From assembly GCA_037623315.1 (NCBI GenBank), contig JBBJJH010000023.1, positions 1 through 55,102 on the forward strand: a DNA stretch of 55,102 nucleotides, written 5' to 3'. Below, piece by piece: positions 27,312 through 37,000 of this stretch (positions are counted from its first letter, which is position 1; every line of letters starts with the position of its first letter). Under the pieces are notes generated by a model, which was not told where the DNA came from, made no database searches, and was given only the letters and a program-made list of their open reading frames with translations. A program made the translations under genes and the position numbers. The stretch comes from Halanaerobiaceae bacterium ANBcell28 (GTDB lineage Bacteria > Bacillota > Halanaerobiia > Halanaerobiales > DTU029).

Positions 27312-28340
27312 ATGAGATTTCCAAATATAGAGGACTTAAAGACTGAAAGATATGCAAAAATACTATCTACAGGTATTGGCCTTCCAGAAAATGTTGTTAG
27401 TAACCAAGAAATTATTGATAGGTTTAGTATTATGGCTACTGATAGAGCTGTAGAATATTCTCTGGGAATAAAGCAAAGAAGATGGGCTGAAGATAAAGAG
27501 GAACTTGTAGAATTAATGGCAAAAGCAGCCAATCAATGTCTTGAGAGAGCAGATATTGATATTGAGAAAGTTGATAGAGTAATTTATTCAAGGCTAATTG
27601 GAGAATATAATATACCTGCCTCAGCAATAGGTGTATTAAAAAAACTTGGTGTAAAAAAAGGAATACCAGCTTTTGATGTCACTTGTGCATGTAGTGGCTT
27701 TGTACATGCTATGGATATTGCCCTTAGATATATTGCAGCAGGAGATGAGTATGTTCTAATTCTAGGTGGGGGAATAACTTCGCGAGGTGTACAAAACTGG
27801 ATAAAGGCAAATCCCAAGACTGTATTTTTATTTGGTGATGCGATAACGGCTATGCTTATAGGACATTCAGACCTTAAGCATTTTCTTTCATCTTATGTTT
27901 TTACAAATCATAAATTATATGACAATGCCTTTATACCATTAGGAACGACTCTTTTTAAAAAAGGAAATAAGAATACATATGAGGATATTCTTAATATGCA
28001 AGTACTTGATGGCCAGGTTATTATGGATTCTTCAATTGAATATGCAAAGATAATAGCAGATAAGCTCTTGACTAAGACTAATCTAACTTTGGATGATATA
28101 GATTTATTTATTACATCTGATCAATCGACAAAGATATGGGAAGCTCAGTTAGAAGCTCTTGGAATTCCTCAGGAAAAAAGTTTAAGCTTATTTTATAAAT
28201 ATGGCAATACTGTTGCTTCAATGAGCCCTTTAATATTAGATGAATTAATATACACCAATAGAATGAAAAGGGGGGATATTGTTATGATGATGGCACATGG
28301 TGCAGGGGCTAGTAGTGGTGGAATGATTTTTAAATATTAG
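27312..28340 (+). CDS. KASIII-like acyltransferase/condensing enzyme with Cys but no His
   Basis: This 342-aa member of the FabH group has the nucleophile in DVTCACSGF (Cys127) and the Asn in KYGNTVASM (Asn299), but the catalytic His of the usual HQAN motif is replaced by Asp270 (SDQSTKIW). Such triads (Cys-Asp-Asn) are atypical for decarboxylating KASIII and fit an acyl-transfer or ester/amide-forming role, or need of the partner subunit. It pairs with the Cys-less protein at 25972. The ATG at 27312 is about 15 bases after GGGGGTG; an ATT at 27303 would give better spacing but is unlikely. The active-site tunnel residues cannot be judged from sequence. Confidence 0.88.
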   Translation: MRFPNIEDLKTERYAKILSTGIGLPENVVSNQEIIDRFSIMATDRAVEYSLGIKQRRWAEDKEELVELMAKAANQCLERADIDIEKVDRVIYSRLIGEYNIPASAIGVLKKLGVKKGIPAFDVTCACSGFVHAMDIALRYIAAGDEYVLILGGGITSRGVQNWIKANPKTVFLFGDAITAMLIGHSDLKHFLSSYVFTNHKLYDNAFIPLGTTLFKKGNKNTYEDILNMQVLDGQVIMDSSIEYAKIIADKLLTKTNLTLDDIDLFITSDQSTKIWEAQLEALGIPQEKSLSLFYKYGNTVASMSPLILDELIYTNRMKRGDIVMMMAHGAGASSGGMIFKY

Positions 28341-28437
28341 GAATTTTAAAAGAAGCTAATTTTTGCTTTACTAAAAGAATTTAATGCTAAAAAACTATTA
28401 TATAAATATTATATTAAAAATAGCTAGGAGGATTATA

Positions 28438-29928
28438 ATGAATTATTGTGATTTATTATTTGATACTGATGAGAAATATCTAGATAGAGAAGTAATTATC
28501 GATCTTGATAATGAGAAAAGACTTACATATAGGGAACTAGAAGAAAGTGTTGAAAAAGTTGCAGCTTTTTTAAAGTCTAAAGGCTATACAGCAGGGTCTG
28601 TTATTTCTACTCATTTGTATAATAGTGCTGAAGTTGCAATAGTTCTTTTGGCAGTTCAGTATATAGGAGCAGTTATATGTTTAATAGATCCATTATTTAA
28701 AGTAGATGAACTAGATTATTATTTGGAAGATTCTGAATCCATTTCTCTTATAACACATCTTTCGGAAGCTGAATATAAGCATTCTTTAAAATCTGAAGTT
28801 GAAATAATAGAAATAAAGGAAATAGAGGAGGTATTGAAACAAGCTCTTAGTAAAGAAGTGAAAATGTATGACTTTGATGAAAATGAATTGGCAATGCTTT
28901 TATATACATCTGGTTCTACATCAACACCTAAGGGTGTTATGCTTTCAACAGGATGTTTTTATACTTTTCTTAAGAAAAGCAATCAGTCTATGTATGTATA
29001 TGATATAAATGATAAGCTTTTATGCTATGTACCATTTTCTCATGCTTATGGTTCTGTATCTTTGCTTATTCCAGTATTAGCACATAAAGCAGCTATTGTT
29101 TTCTTAAGATCATTTCATCCACTAAAAGTAGCAGAGACTATCTCAAGCGAAAATATTACACATATTTTTGGTGTTCCAACACATTATCAACAATTATTAA
29201 GGTATGATTCAATTATAGCTGATCTCAGGAAATTAAAGGGAGCTTTTTGTGCAGCAGCACCATTGAGTTACGACACTGCTAGTAGCTGGTTAGAAAAAAC
29301 TGGGGTCTATTTAGATGAGGGTTATGGTATGACCGAGACTTCCACTCTTATTGCAACTAGAATGTCTATGCTTCCGGAGCCTTCTGGTAATGTTGGTCTT
29401 CCTCCTGAAGGTATTATAGAGGTACAAGCAGTAGATGAAAATGGACAAAAGGTTGACGATGGAATTATTGGTGAATTAATAGTAAAGGGATCTGGTATGA
29501 TGCTTGGATATTTGAATCGCCCAGACGAGACCGCAGAGGTAATGAAATCAGGATGGATTTATACAGGTGACTATGGTTATAGAAGAAGTGATGGTTCATT
29601 TGTTATTTCAGGGAGGAAAAAAGAGTTTATTAATGTGGCTGGCTTAAAGATATCACCTATTGAAATAGAAGCAGCTTTAAATTCACATCCGGATGTAATA
29701 GATTCTGCTGCTATTGGTATAGAAGATAAGCTTTATGGTGAACTTGTAAAGGCTTTTGTAGTGAAAAAAGAAGATTCAACAGTTTCTGAAAGAGAGTTAA
29801 TCAAATACTTATCAAGCAAACTTGCTAATTTTAAATTGCCAAGATTTATTAGCTTTCTTGAAGAGTTTCCAAGAAATAATATAGGTAAAATAGCTAAAAA
29901 AGAATTAAAAAATATACAAACTGTTTAG
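28438..29928 (+). CDS. AMP-forming acyl/aryl-CoA or acyl-ACP ligase
   Basis: This 496-aa adenylate-forming enzyme activates a carboxylic acid with ATP and passes it to a thiol. Core motifs are present in order: P-loop-like LLYTSGSTSTPKGV (~160), the FSHAYG region, YGMTETST (~303), TGDYGYRRSDG, the GRKKEFINVAGLKISP hinge and PRNNIGKIAKKEL with the catalytic Lys near the C terminus. The start is ATG 28438 (MNYCDLLFD), 6 nt after AGGAGG; an upstream in-frame ATG at 28384 has no ribosome site. In context it most likely loads a starter acyl group onto the free ACP. The substrate pocket does not tell me which acid. Confidence 0.92.
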   Translation: MNYCDLLFDTDEKYLDREVIIDLDNEKRLTYRELEESVEKVAAFLKSKGYTAGSVISTHLYNSAEVAIVLLAVQYIGAVICLIDPLFKVDELDYYLEDSESISLITHLSEAEYKHSLKSEVEIIEIKEIEEVLKQALSKEVKMYDFDENELAMLLYTSGSTSTPKGVMLSTGCFYTFLKKSNQSMYVYDINDKLLCYVPFSHAYGSVSLLIPVLAHKAAIVFLRSFHPLKVAETISSENITHIFGVPTHYQQLLRYDSIIADLRKLKGAFCAAAPLSYDTASSWLEKTGVYLDEGYGMTETSTLIATRMSMLPEPSGNVGLPPEGIIEVQAVDENGQKVDDGIIGELIVKGSGMMLGYLNRPDETAEVMKSGWIYTGDYGYRRSDGSFVISGRKKEFINVAGLKISPIEIEAALNSHPDVIDSAAIGIEDKLYGELVKAFVVKKEDSTVSERELIKYLSSKLANFKLPRFISFLEEFPRNNIGKIAKKELKNIQTV

Positions 29929-29942
29929 AAGGGATATTAATT

Positions 29943-30911
29943 ATGAATGAAGCTAGTTCAAAATTTGTAGATAATATAGCTGTGGAAAAATTACTTAATG
30001 AGAAATTAAATAAAGTAAGTCATTCATTGGAGGAATCACATTTTACAGGTGAATATATATCATTTGAAGATTTGTCCAATCAGAGTATTAAGATTTCCAA
30101 TATTAGCTATACAAGAGATGAAGCATATCATTTTTATAAAATACCTTCATTTGAAACGAATCCATATTATCTTGAAAATAACAATATATATCTTTATAGG
30201 CATCTGTCTAATAAACCGATATGTAACATATTGTTTTTACATGGTTTGTATGATGATAATCTCTCTAATTATGATTATTTATTTAGACTTTTAAATAATT
30301 TGGGGTTTAATGTGTATTTAATGGTCTTACCGTATCATTTTAAACGAAAACCTGTTGATAGTATTTTTAGTGGAGAGTTCTTCTTGAGCGCGGATATATA
30401 TAGGACAAAAAATGCATATAAACAAGCAATTTATGATATAGAAGCATCATTACAAGTCATTGATTATATTAATAGTCTCCCAACTATTCTTATAGGTTTC
30501 AGTATGGGAGGGTCTATTACTTTAAGGTATTATAGCCTTAGAAATCAGTTGCTAAGTGCATTATTCCTGATAAACCCAGTTACAAATCTATTGAAAGTTG
30601 TCTGGGATAATTCACTACTTGTTCCCATTAGCAATGATATAAAAAAAAGTGGTTTTGATGCTACAATTACACAAGTTGTTTTGCAAGAATTGGATCCATG
30701 CCTGAATTTACCTTCTGATTTTAAGAATGAGGCTATTGCATTAGCATATTCTAGATATGATCAAATAATTGAAGAAAAAAAATATCAGCTTTTTATAGAG
30801 AGGGCAGGATTGGAAAATGTTTTTTCCTATTATGCAGGTCACCTTAATATTTTAAGAGTACCTAAATTATCGAAAAACATTTTTGATTTTTTTCTTCAAT
30901 CAAATAATTGA
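29943..30911 (+). CDS. Alpha/beta hydrolase, possible chain-release thioesterase
   Basis: This 322-aa alpha/beta-fold protein has the oxyanion HG motif FLHGLYDD (~101), nucleophile elbow GFSMGGS (~182-188, Ser184) and a candidate catalytic His in YYAGHLN (~302). No signal peptide is present, though the central region has hydrophobic strands. An N-terminal extension of about 95 residues precedes the fold. Between the ligase and the giant synthase, it could release or transfer the finished acyl chain, or edit misprimed carriers. RBS AGAAGGG. Followed by a 154-base gap with no terminator, so probably co-transcribed with the synthase. Confidence 0.85.
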   Translation: MNEASSKFVDNIAVEKLLNEKLNKVSHSLEESHFTGEYISFEDLSNQSIKISNISYTRDEAYHFYKIPSFETNPYYLENNNIYLYRHLSNKPICNILFLHGLYDDNLSNYDYLFRLLNNLGFNVYLMVLPYHFKRKPVDSIFSGEFFLSADIYRTKNAYKQAIYDIEASLQVIDYINSLPTILIGFSMGGSITLRYYSLRNQLLSALFLINPVTNLLKVVWDNSLLVPISNDIKKSGFDATITQVVLQELDPCLNLPSDFKNEAIALAYSRYDQIIEEKKYQLFIERAGLENVFSYYAGHLNILRVPKLSKNIFDFFLQSNN

Positions 30912-31065
30912 TTTTTCATTAAATGAGAATTTTAAATGATAGGATATTTAACTACCCTTATTACTTACTGTAGGGATAAAAATAAGATATTAAAACTTTT
31001 ATTAAAAAATTAAGGTTAAATTAGATAAAAATTAGTAATGGCTATTATTTAAGGGAGGGTTGAGA

Positions 31066-34000
31066 TTGAGTAAATATTATTATCCAGAAGAAAGAATAGC
31101 AATTGTTGGAATGGGGGGGTTGTTTCCAGATGCTAGTAATATTCAAGCTTTTTGGGACAACATTTTGAATAAGAAGGTTTCTATTAAAGATGTACCTGAA
31201 GAGGTATTAAATAGAGAAGTTTTTTATAACCCCAATGTTTTTAAAAAAATTAGAAAAAATGACAAAACATATACCCAAATAGGAGCTACCATTGATTATG
31301 ATAATTATACTGCTTTATGTCATAAGTATAAAATTCCGCCTGCAGTAGCAGAGCATATGGATCCCAATCAACATGTGAATATATATTGTGTAGATCAAGC
31401 TTTAGAATCTTTAAAAAACAGTGAACTACCTAAAGAGCGAACTGCAGTTATTTTGGGAACAGGCGCGCCAGGTGCTCGTTATGATAATATTATACGGAGA
31501 AATTATTATGCTAAAGTAAAACATTATTTAAAAAACAACCCTAAGTTTAGTAAGAATTTTAGTGAAAGCGAACGTGATGAATTACTTGCAGAGCTTTCTG
31601 AAAAGGCTTTAATGGATACAATTCCTATTACTGAAGATAGTGCTCCAGGAATGTTACAAAATATATCTGCTGCTAGAATTACAAATATATTTGATTTTTA
31701 TGGTCCATCATATACAGTTGATGCTGCCTGTGCCTCTGGTTTGGCTGCATCTGTTTGTGGGATTACTGGTCTTTTAAGAAAGGATTTTGATGCTGTTTTT
31801 GTAGGAGCTTCTGAAGTAACGTTTTCGGCAACTCCTTTAGTAGTTTTTTCAGCAATTAATGCTTTGTCTCCAGATGGATCATTCCCTTTTGATTCAAGAG
31901 CCAATGGCTTTGTTATGGGCCTTGGAGGAGGGGTTTTACTCTTGAAACGCCTCGAAGATGCTTTGAGAGATAAAGATTACATTTATGGTTTAATATCCGG
32001 TTTTGGACAAGGGAGTGATGGCAAGGGTAAGTATATCGCCGCTCCAAAGGAAGAAGGCCAAATAAATGTAGTAGAAAACGCCTGTAAAATGGCAGGCTAC
32101 CCTGTTGATACAATTGAGTTAATAGAGGCACATGGTACAGGTACTATAGTTGGTGATGCAGTTGAGATTTCTGCACTCAAAACAGCCTTTACAAATCTGG
32201 GAGTAAGCAAGAAAAATTATTGTGGAATTGGATCAGTAAAGTCCAATATTGGTCATCTACGATATGCATCAGGGGCACCTGGTTTAATTAAAGCATCATT
32301 AGCTTTACACAATAAAGTTCTTCCACCTACTGCTAATATTAAAGAGGTAAATCCTAAGTTGAAAATTGAAGATTCACCATTTTACATATTAGAAGATAAA
32401 AAGAAATGGGAAGAGAATAGTTCTCATCCTAGAAGAGTAAATGTTAGCTCATATGGTTTTGGTGGAGCCGATTATCATATAGCAATGGAAGAATATCGTC
32501 CTGAATTTCTGAAAAAACAATATAGTTTTTCTAGTAAAAAAACAGTATTTTCTACTCAATCTAGTAAACACTTGGATTCTGTTATTAATAATACCAGAGA
32601 AGTAGTATTTTTATCAGGAAATAGTTTAGAAGAGCTGAAAGTGAATTATACAGAATTTCTTAATCAATATGAAGAAAACTTAAATTTTCTAGAAACTGCG
32701 TTTTTGAATAATTCAGCTATATCTGTTGATAATGAAATACGCTTAGCTATTGTGGCAAGTTCTATTGATGATGTAAAAGAAAAGTGGGAGTATTTTAATA
32801 AAATTTCAAATGAAGAGGATTTTAATACCAAAGGTCTTAACTTAAAAGGTATATTTTATGGTAGAGGAGATAAGGTGAATTCTGAAAATTTAGCACTGAT
32901 GTTTCCTGGACAAGCTTCTCAATATCCAAATATGCTTAAAAGTATTTATGATAATTATCCTTGTATTCAATCACTATATATGCAAGTTGATGCATTATGG
33001 AAAGCAAAATATAAGAAGGATGTTACATCCTTAATTTTTGGGGATAATGAAGAAACTCTAGACGAAGAGCTTAAAAATACTATTAATACTCACCCGGCAA
33101 TCTTTTTGAGTAATATGGCCATGTATAAGTTGTTAAAAGAATCAGGAGTGAAAGCAGACTATATCTTGGGACATAGCTTAGGAGAAGTAACGGCTCTATA
33201 TGCTGCTGAGATGTTAGATCTGAGTTCTGCTATTGAGATTATTGGAGAAAGAGGACTTTCATTTGATAGTATAGAAGAAGAGGCACGAGGTCTCTTAATG
33301 GTTGTAAAGGGAGATAGCGAGGAATTAGAGGAGATAATAGCAGAAAAATCACTTGATTTGAGTGTTGCTAATATTAATTCAGCAGAACAAACTGTTATTG
33401 GTGGAGAGGTAAAGGAATTAGATAGCTTAGAAGAACATTTAAAAGAAAATCAGATTAAATATAAAATATTAAATGTGTCACATGCATTTCATACAGAACT
33501 TATGTCAGAGGCTGCAGATAAATTTTATGCAAAAATTAAAGATATAGAGTTTAGTAAAGCTAATGCTAAGGTCATGGCTTGTCATCTTCAGGAATTTTAT
33601 CCTTCTACAGAGAAGGGTTTAAAGGAAATTCCCTCAATGTTAAGAGATCATATACTTGCTACTGTTAATTTTAAAGCAGCAGTTGAAAAGCTTTATAAAA
33701 AAGGAGTAAGAGTATTTATTGAAACTGGTCCATCATCAGTTCTTTCTAACTTGCTCAATAACATTTTGGAAGGAAAAGATGTTAAGGTCTTATCTGTAAA
33801 TAAGAAGAGAAAAGATGCAATAGAAGCATATAAAGAAGTTCTAGGTGAACTTTTTGTATTAGGTTATAAAATTAATCCTCTTCCTTCAAAATTTGCTTTA
33901 GAAACTGCAACACAAGGAGATAATTTTATAAAAGATTATAATTTAAGTGAGCAAAATATTCAAAATCAGCAAGTCAATACGATAGCAGATAATATTGATA

Positions 34001-37000
34001 GTAAAGAGAGTATAGATAAGCAGAATACTATAGAAAAAGCTAGTATCGTATATAGCGGAGTATCTGTAGGTCTACCTGGAACTTTTAAGGATGCCTTTTC
34101 TGATGATAACTTCGAATATTTATTTGAAGGTAAGAATATGATTGAAATGCTTAGAGATGATGAAAAGGAGAGTTTACTGGATTTAAATATCACTAGACTT
34201 ATTAAAAAAGAAGGAAATAGTATTTTCAAAAAACTTTCTTCTATAAATGAAGTTATACAAATAGCAGGTAAATTAGGTAAACTTGATATGGAAGAGGATT
34301 ACCATATAGATGAGAAAATATTAAAACAGATGAGTTCAGATGTATGTGCAGGAGTAGCTGCAGGATATGAGGCTTTAAAAGATGCAGGAATACCACTTAT
34401 ACGGGAAAAAATAAAGACAAGCTCTGGTTCATACTTACCAGGAAGACTTGTTCTTCCAAAAGAGATGCAAGATGATACAGGGGTAATATTTGCAAGTGGC
34501 TTCTCTACATTTGAACCCTTAATCTCTGAAGTATCTAAATATCTTAGTAGCAAATTTGCTTATAAGAATAGAAATGATTTGATTGATTTTTATGAGTCTG
34601 TTATATCAAGAGTAAGTGATAGTAATGCTAGAAAGCTTTTATCAGATTGGTTTAATTTCCATTATAACAAATTAATTAATAATCTTGGAGAAGATGAAAT
34701 TTATCAATTTAATCATGATTTCTTAACACAGGTAAATTCCCAGGCAAATAGCAGAATGGCCCAACTTATAGGGGCTGAAGGGCCGAATTTCTTTATTCAA
34801 TCAGCTTGTTCTTCAACTGCTTCAGCATTAACTATTGCAGAAGATCTAATAAGGGCTGGTCATGCTAGTAGAATGATTGTACTAGGTGCTGATGCTGTTT
34901 CTGAGAAGACATTACCCTGGATTGGTGCGAGTTTTTTAAGTGTTGGAGCAGCAACAGATTCTAAAAATGTATTTGAGTCTGCAGTTCCTTTTGATAAGCG
35001 AAGAAATGGAATGATACTTGGCTCAGGTTCTGTTGGACTGCTAATTGAAAAAGAAAAAGATGTAAAGAAAAGAGGAATGACTGGTATATGTCGTATTTTA
35101 GGCACACATGCTTTCAATACTGCAGGGCATCAGTCAAAAATTGATACAAATAAGTATTGCTTGGAAATGGATAAGTTTATATCCAAAATGGAGAAAGAGT
35201 ATAATTTGGACAGAAGAGAGATTGCTAAAAATACTGTTTATTTTTCACATGAGACATATACTCCTAGAAAAGGTGGTTGTTCTGAAACTGAAAAACAAGC
35301 ATTAGAAAGAACTTTTGCTGACTCCTATAGGGATTTAAAGGTTGTTAATACAAAAGGTATGACGGGACATACTTTAGGTGCATCTATAGAAGAAGCCGTA
35401 GCAGCAAAATCTCTACAATATCAAAAAATACCACCAGTAGTTAATTATAAAGAAGCAGACTCTGCTCTTGAAGGATTAAATATATCTAGAGGTGGAAAAT
35501 ATAACTTTGATTATGCTTTAAGAACAGTGATAGGTTTTGGGGGACATGGAGGTTATCATCTTTTAGAAAAACTAGCTAAAGGTGATGATAGAATATATGA
35601 TCAGCGTTTATATAATGACTGGATAAGTAGTTTAAGTGATTCTTCGAATACTGATTTGAAAATCATGGGAAGGGTATTAATAGCAGAAGGAGATCTAAAT
35701 GTAGAGCAAACTCTTGAAAATATTAATATAAAGGATAAGATAAGTACTAGAGATTTAGAAAATGAAGGGGACAATAATAAATCACTTGATGAAATAAAGG
35801 AAAATCAAAAAAATCATAACAATCAAGATCACGATTATAATGAAATGATAAAAAAAGAAGTTCTTGATGTTTATTCGGAAGTAAGTAAATATCCTATTGA
35901 TATGTTGGACCTGGATATGGAGGCTGAAGCTGATTTAGGTATCGATACAGTTAAACAGGCTACGATTTTTTCTATGATATCTGAAAAATTAAAAATACCT
36001 CAAGAAGAGGATATACAGTTATCAAATTATCCTACGATTGGACATATAGTTAGATTAGCACAGGAGAAATCTGGACTAAGAGAGAAAACTAAGAATGAAA
36101 ATAATAATTTTAAAGAAAAAAATACCACGATTATTGATGCAAAAAGTGATTATAGTGATGAAATTTTTGACTTAGTATCAAATGTTACAAAATATCCAGT
36201 TGAAATGCTTGAAAAAGATATGGAAATGGAAGCTGATTTGGGCATAGATACTGTTAAGCAAGCAACAATTTTCTCTTTAATTGCTGAAAAGTATGGTTTT
36301 GAAGAAGATCAAGAGCTTAATATATCAGAATATAAAACAATATCTTCTCTTATTAATTTTGTACAAGAAAAGAAAGGAATTAAAGAATCTACTAATCATG
36401 CAGAGGAAGTATTAAAAGTTATATCTGAAATAACAAAGTATCCAGTGGATATGCTTGAATATGAGATGGAAATGGAAGCTGATTTGGGTATTGACACTGT
36501 AAAACAAGCTACTATATTCTCTATATTAGGCGAAAAGTTTGGACTTGAGCAAAATGAAGATATGAATATTTCTGAATACAGAACCATAGCTGCAGTTATT
36601 GATTTTTTTGAAAAAGATAGTCTAGAAAAAGATAATCTAAAAAAAGATGCAAGCTCTAATAATAGTATATCCAATGAATTACAATTGGAAGACTTAGAGA
36701 ATCTCAATGATGAGGTAGCAGTAAGCCTTAGCACTGAAAAAATTGAAGAAAATAATATTAAGGAAAATTTCAAAGAAGAAGATATACAGGATTCAGATAA
36801 TATTATGATAGAGAGAAATTTAAGTCTTCAAGTACCTGTTTACGTAGAAGAGAAGATAGGTAAAAAAGAATATGAGCTCAAAAATAAGAGTATTTGTGTG
36901 ATTGGGGATGTAGAAGAGACAGTTAAAAATATAGCTAATTATTTTAGAAAAGAGTCTGAATCAGTGGAAGAATTTCTTTTCGTTGATTATGAAGATAAAG

